Shown: piece after piece, positions 18,436 to 27,204 of the stretch
Layout of the letters: each line of letters starts with the position of its first letter
Position numbering within the stretch: position 1 is the first letter of the stretch
NCBI GenBank assembly: GCA_902788575.1
Contig: CADAKY010000004.1
Span: forward strand, 1 to 64,000
Direction of reading: 5' to 3'
Length of the DNA: 64,000 bases
DNA from: an uncultured bacterium
Lineage (GTDB): Bacteria > Cyanobacteriota > Vampirovibrionia > Gastranaerophilales > Gastranaerophilaceae
Notes under the pieces: generated by a model
Seen by the model: the letters and a program-made list of their open reading frames with translations, nothing else
Databases searched by the model: none
Told to the model about the DNA's origin: nothing
Program-made: the position numbers and the translations under genes

Positions 18436-19647
18436 CTATTCTTCTGTTTCATCTTCCTCTATTAAATCGTCTTCAGTTGAATCTGCTTCCCAATCATCTT
18501 CCGATTCGTCTTCAAATTCATCTTCTGATTCTTCCGGAATTTTTCCGTATTCTTCTTCTTCGGAAAAATCACCGTATTCTTCATCATCACCAAACGAATC
18601 ATCCTCTTCATTTTCCGGTTCGTTTTCTTCTTCTGTATATTCTCCACGTTCTTCTTCGTCACTATTTTCTTCAGAAAGTTCCGAATACTCCTCAACTTCA
18701 TGTTCAGGTTCTATTTCTTCATTTTTACCAAGCTTTTCTTTTGCAGATTCATATTCCTGTTTTACGATATCATGTTCAAAAGTTAATGTATAAGGATTTT
18801 TGAGTGCATTTTTAAGATTTTCATAATACTCCTCCAAATCTCCAACAAACTTGTACACTCTTGCAAGACAATAATACAAATCACCATTCCCGTCTTTTTC
18901 AAGCGCAGTATGAAGAATTTCGAGTATCTCATCAATACTTCCTTCTTTCAAAGAAATTTTTGTTAAAAGTTTATAAGCTTCCATATCAAAGGAATTGTGT
19001 TCAATCGTCTTTTTAAGGTAATCTTTCGCTTCATCAATATTACCGTTTTTGTAAGCAATTGAAGCCAGATTGAAATATGCCCAGCTGTAATCCGGAGAAA
19101 TTTCCAGAATCTTATAATAATTCTCTGCCGCAAAATTAGTAAGCCCGTCATTTTGATAAATATTTGCCATATAAAAATACGCATAAATATCTTTTGGATT
19201 GATAGATACAGCTTTTTGAAAAGCATCCAGCGCAAGATTTTTTTCATCTGTATTCATATAGCAGATGCCCAGATTAAAATAACAATTTCCGTCATTGGGG
19301 TCGGTTTCAAGCACTTTTTTAAATACAGGAATTGCATCTTTCCACTCATTTAATTCAACCAAAACATCACCGAGATTGTAGAGAAAATCCTCCTGCGGAG
19401 AAAGTTCAACTGCTTTTTGATAGGAATCTTTTGCCTTTTGAAAATCCTTCAGTTTTTCGTAAACAATCCCCAAATTGTAATACAATTCAGCATCTTCCGG
19501 AAAATATTTAACCAGATACCTCAAATTTCCTTCCGCTTCTTCATTAAATCCGTTATTCAAAAGCAGAATCGAAAGTTCTCTTCTTGCCTGAAAATTGGAA
19601 GGATCATTCTGCAATATACCCTGAAGTGTTTCGATATCATTTCCCAT
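18436..19647 (-). CDS. TPR protein with acidic C-terminal tail
   Basis: 403-residue soluble protein. Residues 1-300 form about eight tetratricopeptide repeats (YYNLGIVYEKLKDFQKAKD and similar). From about 315 to the end it is almost entirely Glu/Asp with Ser and Tyr, a low-complexity acidic tail such as might mimic DNA or bind basic proteins. First gene of an operon with recN; a DNA-repair link is only a guess from position. A leaderless start is predicted. Confidence 0.8.
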   Translation of the reverse strand: MGNDIETLQGILQNDPSNFQARRELSILLLNNGFNEEAEGNLRYLVKYFPEDAELYYNLGIVYEKLKDFQKAKDSYQKAVELSPQEDFLYNLGDVLVELNEWKDAIPVFKKVLETDPNDGNCYFNLGICYMNTDEKNLALDAFQKAVSINPKDIYAYFYMANIYQNDGLTNFAAENYYKILEISPDYSWAYFNLASIAYKNGNIDEAKDYLKKTIEHNSFDMEAYKLLTKISLKEGSIDEILEILHTALEKDGNGDLYYCLARVYKFVGDLEEYYENLKNALKNPYTLTFEHDIVKQEYESAKEKLGKNEEIEPEHEVEEYSELSEENSDEEERGEYTEEENEPENEEDDSFGDDEEYGDFSEEEEYGKIPEESEDEFEDESEDDWEADSTEDDLIEEDETEE

Positions 19648-19653
19648 AATTTG

Positions 19654-19659
19654 ATTATA
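19654..19659 (-). promoter_or_regulatory. Extended -10 of the TPR-recN operon, leaderless
   Basis: TGA-TATAAT on the minus strand ends 6 nt before the ATG at 19647, with no Shine-Dalgarno between. Confidence 0.65.
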
Positions 19660-19736
19660 TCATAAATCGGAATATAAGAGGATAAGACAATAAAAAACCA
19701 AACATTTGTTTATACAGTTAAAAAAAGCAGATTACC

Positions 19737-20645
19737 CTATTTCTTATTTTTCTCGCCAACAACTCTTTCATCAACCCGTTCTTCAAACTGTTTGAAAATA
19801 TCGTTCCCGACAAGCTGCTCCAACTGTGAACGTTTTTCAAAAAAGTCACCGCGCGCCTTTACCTGTTCATCAAGAGCTTCTCTGTAAAATGTATCCGTTA
19901 TCAGCAAAATTTCACGAGAAGACTTTTGTGCGCGTCTGTAGTTAGCTTCTCTTTCACTGACCATCTTAGATGTCATATCAAACCTCAAACGTGAAGTCAT
20001 ATAATCATAGTATTTATCAACAACTTTTTGCTGAAGTTCATCAACTTTTCTTACAAGAATAATCATATCAGCATCAGTAACCTGAGAATACTTATAATTC
20101 AGCGCTTTATCATCCTGTGACATTATACCGAGAGCATTTCCTCCGATAAGTGCAGAGCTTGCAAGAATCGGATTTCCTGTTCCTGCACCGAGAAATGTAG
20201 ACATGCCGGCTATAGTTGTTAAAACTTTTTTTACCGTACTTGTGTCCGGCTTATCTTTTTCGGGATTTGAAAGCTTATATATAGCAAATTTAATTGTATC
20301 ACTGTTCGTTGCAGCACCTTGCCACAGGAGTGATAAATCCTCCATCATATCGCTATAATCCATTTCTATAGCAGATGAAATTTCCATTGCCATTTTTTTA
20401 ATGCTTAAATCGGCGTATGTCGGGTTTTCATTTCGTCTGTCTTCAACAAGCACAGGTTTTGTATCAAAAATCGGTGTGCTTATATCAATTTTATCGGTAT
20501 TATCAATTTTAACCTCAGGAATATCAGTTGTGCCGAATCTGTAGAACAAATCTTTCGGCTCCTCAGGAGGTTTTACATTTGCAGCAAATGCAGGAAGTGA
20601 AATCATCAAACATAATACAAGGAGAGCCAGCTTATTTTTTAACAT
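19737..20645 (-). CDS. Exported helical protein, tandem paralogue B
   Basis: 302 residues with a Sec signal peptide (MLKNKLALLVLCLMISLPAFA). The mature part is mostly helical, with DLSLLWQGAATNSDTIKFAIYKL near the middle and a C-terminal heptad region that ends in RSQLEQLVGNDIFKQFEE. The C-terminus is loosely like TolC-family hairpins, but no such assignment is safe. It is homologous to the upstream gene and overlaps it by 14 bp. The ATG at 20645 follows GGGGG. Confidence 0.75.
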   Translation of the reverse strand: MLKNKLALLVLCLMISLPAFAANVKPPEEPKDLFYRFGTTDIPEVKIDNTDKIDISTPIFDTKPVLVEDRRNENPTYADLSIKKMAMEISSAIEMDYSDMMEDLSLLWQGAATNSDTIKFAIYKLSNPEKDKPDTSTVKKVLTTIAGMSTFLGAGTGNPILASSALIGGNALGIMSQDDKALNYKYSQVTDADMIILVRKVDELQQKVVDKYYDYMTSRLRFDMTSKMVSEREANYRRAQKSSREILLITDTFYREALDEQVKARGDFFEKRSQLEQLVGNDIFKQFEERVDERVVGEKNKK

Positions 20646-21504
20646 TTTTGCCCCCTTTATTATTTTGGTTTTCAACATTTTTTCTTTCGTCTTTATATAA
20701 AACCGCATCAAAGTCATACTGATAAAGCTCAAGCGAATCCACAGCTTTTTTACCTGCGAGCCTTTGGAGTTGTATATGATATTTTTTTGCAGCCTGTTCA
20801 AGATTAAATTCCTGAATCCTCATACCGTCATATAATGATGAAGAAATCGCAATTTCAAGAGTGTCTCTTCCGTCAAGTGCCTTTGAATAGTTTTTGCTGT
20901 ACAGAATCATTTTTGCACGTGTATCTTTCAAAAGACTCAAAGTGTTTTTATAATTATAATAAGAGCTTATAAGTGTATCCTGCAAACTTTCTACCATGCC
21001 TGCAAGCTCAATCAATTCTGTATCTGTAAGCGGAGTTTCCTGAGGAACATTTTTTTTGTTAATGAGCCCCTGCGCAATTCTCCCTGCGGAGAAAGCAGAT
21101 GTTTGAATCCCATAGTTTGCACCGACAAGTGACGGAACAAAAGATGCTCCCGCAATAACAGCAGAAAGTGTCTTCGCCATAAGAGAAGAATGTATTCTTC
21201 TTTGAGATTCAGGAGTGGCAAGCTTTTTAAGCGCAAATGCTATAACCTGATTGTTTTCTACGGTAGCTCTCCAAAGTATTTCCAAATCTTTAACATCATG
21301 CTCTTTTTGCTGCTCTATCAGGGAAGAAATATCTTCAGTGCTGTTGATAAGTAATGAACCGTCAATTTGATTTTTCTTAACATTCAGTTCATACTTTGGT
21401 TTTTCTACATTGTTTTTATCAAGAGTAACGACATTTCCTCCGCCGATTGCAAACACCGGATGACATATAGATATTATTAGTAATACTCCCAACAACTTCT
21501 TCAT
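20632..21504 (-). CDS. Exported helical protein, tandem paralogue A
   Basis: 290 residues with signal peptide MKKLLGVLLIISICHPVFA. It matches the downstream gene in DLEILWRATVENNQVIAFALKKL and in a C-terminal AAKKYHIQLQRLAGKKAV helix. A glycine/alanine-rich stretch (about 125-160) could be membrane-associated. The start at 21504 is preferred over an in-frame extension to 21615 because of the signal peptide and a TATAAG box 6 nt upstream. Periplasmic or envelope role inferred; function unknown. Confidence 0.75.
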   Translation of the reverse strand: MKKLLGVLLIISICHPVFAIGGGNVVTLDKNNVEKPKYELNVKKNQIDGSLLINSTEDISSLIEQQKEHDVKDLEILWRATVENNQVIAFALKKLATPESQRRIHSSLMAKTLSAVIAGASFVPSLVGANYGIQTSAFSAGRIAQGLINKKNVPQETPLTDTELIELAGMVESLQDTLISSYYNYKNTLSLLKDTRAKMILYSKNYSKALDGRDTLEIAISSSLYDGMRIQEFNLEQAAKKYHIQLQRLAGKKAVDSLELYQYDFDAVLYKDERKNVENQNNKGGKNVKK

Positions 21505-21510
21505 AATATA

Positions 21511-21516
21511 CTTATA
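21511..21516 (-). promoter_or_regulatory. -10 box of the tandem paralogue pair, leaderless
   Basis: TATAAG on the minus strand ends 6 nt before the ATG at 21504. Confidence 0.5.
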
Positions 21517-21703
21517 CTCTAAAAAAAACAGGTTAGCAAATGGTTGAAAAATGAAGAAAACAATAATATTTCGCGCTCTTTGCAACAAGCAAAAACCTGA
21601 CATACTAAAATTCATAATAAATCCAATGGTCTATTTTTATGATTACAAGTATAACCTTTTGATTGATGTCTCTTGATATAAATAAATATATAGTGTAGAT
21701 GGG

Positions 21704-21719
21704 GAGGTTGTATAACCTC
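21704..21719 (+). promoter_or_regulatory. Hairpin in the transglycosylase gene leader
   Basis: GAGGTT-GTAT-AACCTC is a perfect 6-bp stem that includes a GGGAGG ribosome-site-like sequence. It is followed at once by a 17-codon upstream frame (ATG at 21720, stop 21771-21773) that overlaps the TTG start of the transglycosylase in another frame. Possible translational control. Confidence 0.4.
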
Positions 21720-21753
21720 ATGATGGTAAGTATAAAACAAAGAGAGGTAAGAG

Positions 21754-22308
21754 TTGAATCTTACAAGTCTTGATGCTACTTTACAGCGCATCAGTACAAT
21801 TGAAAGTCAGTTTAAATCTCTGATGTCATACGGAATTACAGAAAAACCTGCCGATGATTTTCAGAAAATTTTGGATACAAAAGTTGAACACAGAAAAAAT
21901 CCGTCATCTGTTTCTCGAACGGAAATCAATGATTTGGTGGAAAAGTATTCTGAAAAAGCGGGATTGGATGTTGATTTTGTAAAAGCTGTCATCAATCAGG
22001 AATCCGGATTTAATCCAAATGCCACATCAAAATGCGGAGCTATGGGCTTAATGCAATTAATGCCGGGGACTGCACAGGGTTTAGGAGTAAAAAACGCTTA
22101 TGATCCCGAACAAAACATTGAAGGCGGAACAAAATACTTAAAAGGTTTGATGGACAGATTTGATAATAATAAATCACTTGCGCTTGCTGCTTATAACGCA
22201 GGTCCGAATGCAGTTAAAAAATACGGCGGAATCCCTCCGTATCAGGAAACACAGAATTATGTCAAAAATGTTCTCGGGAAATACGAAAGAATGAAAGGAG
22301 CGAACTAG
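21754..22308 (+). CDS. Lytic transglycosylase, SLT type
   Basis: 184 residues. The SLT domain (about 65-180) has the catalytic Glu in NQESGFNPNA, then GAMGLMQLMPGTA, AYNAGP and the C-terminal YV-K segment. It cleaves the MurNAc-GlcNAc bond with 1,6-anhydro product. No signal peptide is seen, as in FlgJ-like rod-type enzymes exported by the flagellar system. TTG start at 21754, set by AGAGAGG. It ends 1 bp before the flagellar rod gene, which suggests that it opens the wall for that structure. Confidence 0.88.
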   Translation: MNLTSLDATLQRISTIESQFKSLMSYGITEKPADDFQKILDTKVEHRKNPSSVSRTEINDLVEKYSEKAGLDVDFVKAVINQESGFNPNATSKCGAMGLMQLMPGTAQGLGVKNAYDPEQNIEGGTKYLKGLMDRFDNNKSLALAAYNAGPNAVKKYGGIPPYQETQNYVKNVLGKYERMKGAN

Positions 22309-22309
22309 A

Positions 22310-23131
22310 ATGATAGTAAGAGGTTTGGAATCTTGCGCGAACGGAATGCTCGCTCTTATGGACGCAAATGATAATACAGCTAACAACCTTGCAAACGTAA
22401 ATACAATCGGGTACAAAAAAGGCTCGCTCAGATTCAAAGATGTTATGCAGTCTGCCGTTTATACTCAGGCTGAATCTGTTTTGAGAAATAATTCCTCAAG
22501 ATTTTTAGGAACTATAAGCACCGGAAGTGAAGTTTTAAACTACACCCACGACTTTACTCAAGGCGCACTGTCACAAACCGATAACCCTTATGATTTGGCG
22601 ATAGAAGGGGACGGATTTTTCAAAGTTCAGAACCTTGACGGCAAAATATCTTACACAAGAAACGGTTCCTTTACCAGAAACAGCGATGACTATTTAGTCA
22701 CAAAGCAGGGCGAATACGTACTTGATAACAGAAACCGCAGAATCCGTATGATTCCTGAAGATTTGGATCCGGATTTAATCAGAGATAAGGTTGAAATAAT
22801 TATCGGCGAAAACGGTAATATTGAAATGAATACAGGAAACCAAAAAATTCCTATGCAAACAATTGGTGTCTGGGATTTTTCGGACAAAGATGATTTGTTT
22901 GAAATCTCAGATACGCGTTTTATTCCGAAAGACCCTGACAACAATCCGGAATTACGTTCGGAAAAATTTGTTATTCAACAGGGAATGCTGGAACTTTCCA
23001 ACACAAACGTAATTAAAGAAATGATTAATACTATTTCAACCCAAAGAAACTACGAAAGTTTGGCAAAAATCGTAACTACAAACAATGAAATGCTAAATAC
23101 CGCCGTTGCAGTCGGGAGATTGAGAACATAG
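22310..23131 (+). CDS. Flagellar basal-body rod protein, FlgF/FlgG type
   Basis: 273-residue axial flagellar protein. The N-terminal rod signature (GMLALMDANDNTANNLANVN TIGYKKG, given in two parts) and the C-terminal EMINTISTQRNYE... NEMLNTAV helix are both intact, so it should assemble through paired terminal coiled coils. The middle has the FlgG/F motif AIEGDGFFKVQ. It could be FlgF, FlgG or FlhO. Only the transglycosylase accompanies it; no other flagellar gene lies in the window. Confidence 0.9.
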   Translation: MIVRGLESCANGMLALMDANDNTANNLANVNTIGYKKGSLRFKDVMQSAVYTQAESVLRNNSSRFLGTISTGSEVLNYTHDFTQGALSQTDNPYDLAIEGDGFFKVQNLDGKISYTRNGSFTRNSDDYLVTKQGEYVLDNRNRRIRMIPEDLDPDLIRDKVEIIIGENGNIEMNTGNQKIPMQTIGVWDFSDKDDLFEISDTRFIPKDPDNNPELRSEKFVIQQGMLELSNTNVIKEMINTISTQRNYESLAKIVTTNNEMLNTAVAVGRLRT

Positions 23132-23210
23132 TTTTAAATAATTAAGAAACTTGTCGGAGGGAGAGTTTTTTGTTATATGCAAAACTTAAATTATGAATAA
23201 GGAGTTTTGT

Positions 23211-23735
23211 ATGTCAGAAAAACGTTTTTTAAGCTTTGTGCTGACCGAAGGTATTTTGCTCACCGCACTTTCGCTTTTACTGTTAATTTTGCCTAAAATT
23301 ACCGAAATCGCATTCGGATTTTTATTATGTATTATATTGATAGTATACGGCGGATACAAAGCTATACTTGCATTTTTGAGCAGAAATTTTGAAGCGCATT
23401 ATATTTTAAACATAATTAGCGGACTCTTACTTTTTGGAGTCGGAATTCTCATGTTTTTTGCGCCTGTAATTGACATGATTATCGTTACAAGCATTTTGGC
23501 TGTTTATTTCGTTCTTTCCTGTATCTCTTCATCTGCTTTTACTTATCAGGTAAAAAACATTTTACCTTCTACAAAATGCGGATTTTTTCTGGGAGGAATC
23601 CAACTTGTTTTTGCAATAATACTTATGCTGTTTCTTCCGTCAATATGGATTGGAGGGGTCTTTGTCGGAATAAATTTACTTATCACAGGAATATTACTCA
23701 TTAACATGTATATTGCAAAAAAATACAATAGTTAA
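23211..23735 (+). CDS. HdeD/DUF308-like membrane protein
   Basis: 174 residues with six predicted membrane segments, mostly Leu/Ile/Gly, in the pattern of the HdeD (DUF308) family, whose E. coli member is linked to acid resistance. Start at 23211 rather than 23193 because AAGGAG lies 7 nt before it. Function beyond membrane location is not known. Confidence 0.75.
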   Translation: MSEKRFLSFVLTEGILLTALSLLLLILPKITEIAFGFLLCIILIVYGGYKAILAFLSRNFEAHYILNIISGLLLFGVGILMFFAPVIDMIIVTSILAVYFVLSCISSSAFTYQVKNILPSTKCGFFLGGIQLVFAIILMLFLPSIWIGGVFVGINLLITGILLINMYIAKKYNS

Positions 23736-23747
23736 TTTAACATAAAA

Positions 23748-24494
23748 TTAGTTTTTACCGTAGGCTATAATTCTCAAACCTTCCAGCGTCAAATTCGGAT
23801 TAAGAATGTAAGAATTTATGCTCAGGTGTTTGCATATAAAATTTGAATATCCGCCGGTAAGAATTACCGTAAGCTTTTGATTTAATTCTTTTTCATATTG
23901 CTTTATAAGACCGTCTATCGCAAAAGCATGTCCCAGCACTACTCCTGCAAGTATTGCATCTTCGGTATTTTTTGCCATTGCGGTATTAATATCCCGAATT
24001 TCAACCAAAGGGAGTTTTGACGTTTTATCAAACAACGATTCTAACTGAAGCCTTAAACCGGACATAATCAAACCTCCGGAGAAATCTCCTTTTTCATCAA
24101 TAATATCAAATGTTGTAGCCGTTCCTACATCGATTACGGCAGCAGGATATTTATATAAACTGTGAGCTGCAGCAACATTAGCAATTCTGTCTGCACCCAA
24201 AGAAGACGGCGAATCCAAATTCACACTAAAATCCAAAGGAGAATCAGAATTCACAATAAAAGAATCAACATTGTATTTTTTATCAAGAAATTTTTTCAAA
24301 AGAAAGTCTTTATTTTTTATAACTGATGCTATAATAATTTTTTCAAAGTTTTGATTCCCAAAATTCTTTAATAAAAACTCATCAAATTCTTCCGCATTAA
24401 AAGATGATTCTATTCGAAATGTTTTGACAAGACTATCTCCGTCAAAAACACCTGCTTCTGTACTTGTATTTCCTATATCAATTGCTAAAAGCAT
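23748..24494 (-). CDS. coaX: Type III pantothenate kinase
   Basis: First step of CoA synthesis: phosphorylates pantothenate. ASKHA-fold motifs are present: DIGNTSTEAGVF at the N-terminus, LGADRIANV (about residue 105) and VIDVGTATTFD, followed by GGLIMSGL. 248 residues, normal for CoaX. It needs a monovalent cation and, unlike CoaA, is not feedback-inhibited by CoA (family knowledge). Its start shares a base with the upstream regulator's stop. Confidence 0.95.
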   Translation of the reverse strand: MLLAIDIGNTSTEAGVFDGDSLVKTFRIESSFNAEEFDEFLLKNFGNQNFEKIIIASVIKNKDFLLKKFLDKKYNVDSFIVNSDSPLDFSVNLDSPSSLGADRIANVAAAHSLYKYPAAVIDVGTATTFDIIDEKGDFSGGLIMSGLRLQLESLFDKTSKLPLVEIRDINTAMAKNTEDAILAGVVLGHAFAIDGLIKQYEKELNQKLTVILTGGYSNFICKHLSINSYILNPNLTLEGLRIIAYGKN

Positions 24495-25357
24495 TATTTT
24501 ATACCGTAATTTTTAAGTGTATCCTCAATAATTGTTTTCATTTCTTTTCTGGCATCTGCAGGAGCAACAATCTCACACAAATTGTCATATCGCATAAGTC
24601 TGGAAATAAGCATTTCTAAATTTCTTGAATTATTTGTTATTGTAATCATATCGTCCGATGAATTCAAAATTCTTTCATCTTCTCTTATTTCATATCTTTT
24701 AGCTAATTTTCCTTTAAGATTATATACAACACTCTGTTCATCCATGTAACCGACAAAAGATTCTTCTGTTGTATGCACTGCTGACAGTCTGGAAATATCA
24801 ATCATACGAAGTCTGTTTTTGCAAAATATTTTGAAAAAAATTTTACCGTTTTCATTCACAATTGTAACAGGAATCCCGACAAGCTCTATGCGGTTTTTAA
24901 ACAAAAGACGTACTTTTTTTTTGCTGTTTACAGCTTTTTCAAAAGCTTCAAATATAGCAACATAGTGTTTCTTTTCAACACGTGTAATTTTTTTGTTAGC
25001 ATACCTGTTTAATTTGTCTACAAGAACTTGAAATTCCTGACATGATTTTTGGGGCATTTCATCAGTTACCGCTTCTTTCAATGTTTGCACCAAACCAACT
25101 TCTTCATCATCCAGCATTAAGCCAAACGGGAATTTTATTACATGGTATTTATTATGAACTTTTACTACATCAATTCCGCAATATCTGCATGTATTAATAT
25201 ATTTGCTCACCGTACTATTATTAAATACAGGCTCATTTTCTTTAGCATTTAATTTTTCAAGAATTTCTGCCATTGTATAATTACCGTCCAAAAGAACATT
25301 GAGCGTCTTTAAGACCTGAATAGATGACAAATTCTTTTTTTGTACTTCTTTAGCCAT
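24494..25357 (-). CDS. WYL-type transcription regulator, second of pair
   Basis: 287 residues: N-terminal winged helix (LLDGNYTMAEILEKLN... STVSKYINTCRYCGIDV), a middle linker with FPFGLMLDDEEV, and a WYL-like sensor region (KKVRLLFKNR... KIFFKIFCKNRLRMIDISRL). Paralogue of the gene overlapping it by 8 bp, in the manner of PafB/PafC pairs, which act as DNA-damage activators in actinobacteria. Ligand unknown. Confidence 0.75.
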   Translation of the reverse strand: MAKEVQKKNLSSIQVLKTLNVLLDGNYTMAEILEKLNAKENEPVFNNSTVSKYINTCRYCGIDVVKVHNKYHVIKFPFGLMLDDEEVGLVQTLKEAVTDEMPQKSCQEFQVLVDKLNRYANKKITRVEKKHYVAIFEAFEKAVNSKKKVRLLFKNRIELVGIPVTIVNENGKIFFKIFCKNRLRMIDISRLSAVHTTEESFVGYMDEQSVVYNLKGKLAKRYEIREDERILNSSDDMITITNNSRNLEMLISRLMRYDNLCEIVAPADARKEMKTIIEDTLKNYGIK

Positions 25358-26288
25358 CCTTATATACTTCCCTCATAGCTAACAATTTTTCTATCACTTT
25401 TTGTTTTATACTTACAGGTTCCAAAACTACACATTCCGCACCTAATGCAAGCATTCTCTGTACAGCTAAAAATTCATTGTGATATTCACCTGTCAGAGTA
25501 TAGCTCATATCATCATGCGATTCTATAACTTTCTCACAATCTTCCAAACCGGCTGCATTAAAATTTTTCAGAAAAAATTTAACTTTTACGGGTTCATATT
25601 TAATACCGGAATTTTGTCCTGTACGTCTGGATATAATTGATTTTATACGCTTTAAAGGATACATTACGGATAATTGAGAATCAACATCAACTCCGAATAA
25701 ATACATTTTACCGCTTCTTATTGCTACCTTTTGAGCCAAAATATTTTTTTCCGTAATTTTATATGCCGCTCCGTCACGATATTCAAGAGTTAATATATTA
25801 TTAAGTTTGCAATCCGATTCAAGCTCTTTCATCTTTTCTATATCATAGGATTTTAAAACAGAAATCCCGAGCAGTCTTTCTTTCAGACCGGAATCAAATA
25901 CAAATTTAGCTATTTTTTTAAACAATAAATGATATTTTATCAGTGTTGTAATATCAGCACTGCTTTTTATTATATTATATGCCCGTTTCAAAAGTTTGAC
26001 TTCTTCACCCGTAATTTGCAATCCAAACGGGTGCTTATAAAGTTCATATTTATGATTGGTTTTTGATGATAAACGTGAAATATCACACCCTGCCGCACGC
26101 AATGTATTCATATCAATACGAATGATATCATTGGAGTTTTCCGCATCAATATATTTACAACTAAGAAATTTTTCTCTGATTTCCTCTAATGTTCTTGGTG
26201 CCTGAAGTAACAGCCCTAACATTGCAAGCGACCTTACACCTGTCAATGAAATCTGGCATAAATCAGCTTTTTCTTGCGGTATATTCAC
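25350..26288 (-). CDS. WYL-type transcription regulator, first of pair
   Basis: 312 residues with the same plan as its neighbour: N-terminal HTH (LLLQAPRTLEEIREKFL), the shared KHPFGLQITGEEVKLL motif, then a WYL-like segment (LTLEYRDGAAYKITEK... KMYLFGVDVDSQ). GTG start at 26288, supported by AAGGTGG. Part of an operon running engB, this pair, coaX. A PafBC-like heterodimer is a reasonable inference, unproven. Confidence 0.75.
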   Translation of the reverse strand: MNIPQEKADLCQISLTGVRSLAMLGLLLQAPRTLEEIREKFLSCKYIDAENSNDIIRIDMNTLRAAGCDISRLSSKTNHKYELYKHPFGLQITGEEVKLLKRAYNIIKSSADITTLIKYHLLFKKIAKFVFDSGLKERLLGISVLKSYDIEKMKELESDCKLNNILTLEYRDGAAYKITEKNILAQKVAIRSGKMYLFGVDVDSQLSVMYPLKRIKSIISRRTGQNSGIKYEPVKVKFFLKNFNAAGLEDCEKVIESHDDMSYTLTGEYHNEFLAVQRMLALGAECVVLEPVSIKQKVIEKLLAMREVYKDG

Positions 26289-26326
26289 ACATCCACCTTC
26301 TTAAAACGAAACAACTTACGACTATA

Positions 26327-26899
26327 TTATAGACACAAATTTAACAAATATTCAAGAGTTTTTTCACAATAATCACGATTCTGAGCGCTAAAAGGCAAAA
26401 CATCACCGCCCAAAATTTTTTTTACATTATTTATTGTTTTAAGATGCTGTCCCCTTGAAACATAATCCATTTTTGTAACGATTGTTATAATCGGCAATTT
26501 ATACACTTCAACCCATTCACGCATTTGATAATCATTTTTTTGAATGTCATGTCTTCCGTCAATAAACTGTATAAGAGATTTTATCTGTTTTCTCTTAAGC
26601 AGGTATTCTTCCAAATACCGCTGCCACTTTTCCTGCGCTTCTTTTGATACTTTTGCGTACCCGTACCCCGGTAAATCCGCTACAATAAATTTATCTGAAA
26701 AATTGAAAAAATTTATTAATCTTGTTTTCCCTGGGGTATTTGAAGTTTTTGCCAATTTTTTATTATTTGCCAACGCATTAATAAAAGAAGACTTACCGAC
26801 ATTTGAGCGTCCAAGCAGAGGAAATTCCGGCAGAGAAAAATCCGGACATTGGGATAATTTTTCCGCACTTATTATAAATGACGCATTAAGTTGATTCAT
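26327..26899 (-). CDS. engB: Ribosome-biogenesis GTPase EngB/YsxC
   Basis: 190-residue GTPase needed for 50S subunit assembly. The GTPase motifs are clear: G1 GRSNVGKSS (about residue 30), G2 NTPGKT, G3 DLPGYGYAKV, G4 TKMD and the terminal SAQ. Family length. Its start overlaps the 83-residue upstream gene by 14 bp. Confidence 0.95.
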   Translation of the reverse strand: MNQLNASFIISAEKLSQCPDFSLPEFPLLGRSNVGKSSFINALANNKKLAKTSNTPGKTRLINFFNFSDKFIVADLPGYGYAKVSKEAQEKWQRYLEEYLLKRKQIKSLIQFIDGRHDIQKNDYQMREWVEVYKLPIITIVTKMDYVSRGQHLKTINNVKKILGGDVLPFSAQNRDYCEKTLEYLLNLCL

Positions 26900-27137
26900 G
26901 CAGCTTTTCCTCCTGTTTTCTTTTTTTATGTCGTTGTGTTGCTAAAGACAACAGGTTATAAACTTTTTCATTATTTACAACAGTAATCTGGGCATGATTT
27001 TTTAACAAACTTACATCAACAGATGGCTTGTGCTCAAAAATATTACCGGTTTGAATACTTACAATTTGAATAAAATTGTCTTTCAGGATACTCAGCGGTT
27101 CTTTTAAAAATGTTTCAAAAGTTTTAAATATATTCAT
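26886..27137 (-). CDS. Small hypothetical protein, 83 aa
   Basis: Not recognised. Soluble, with hydrophobic/amphipathic N-terminal half (FKTFETFLKEPLSILKDNF) and a basic C-terminus (RHKKRKQ). The overlap with engB suggests translational coupling. TAGAAT lies 7 nt before the ATG, a possible near-leaderless start; no Shine-Dalgarno is seen. Confidence 0.55.
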   Translation of the reverse strand: MNIFKTFETFLKEPLSILKDNFIQIVSIQTGNIFEHKPSVDVSLLKNHAQITVVNNEKVYNLLSLATQRHKKRKQEEKLHEST

Positions 27138-27204
27138 AAATCAGATTCTATTTTACCACCTTATATTGTATAATATTCACGTAAGATTGTAAACGAGGTT
27201 TATA

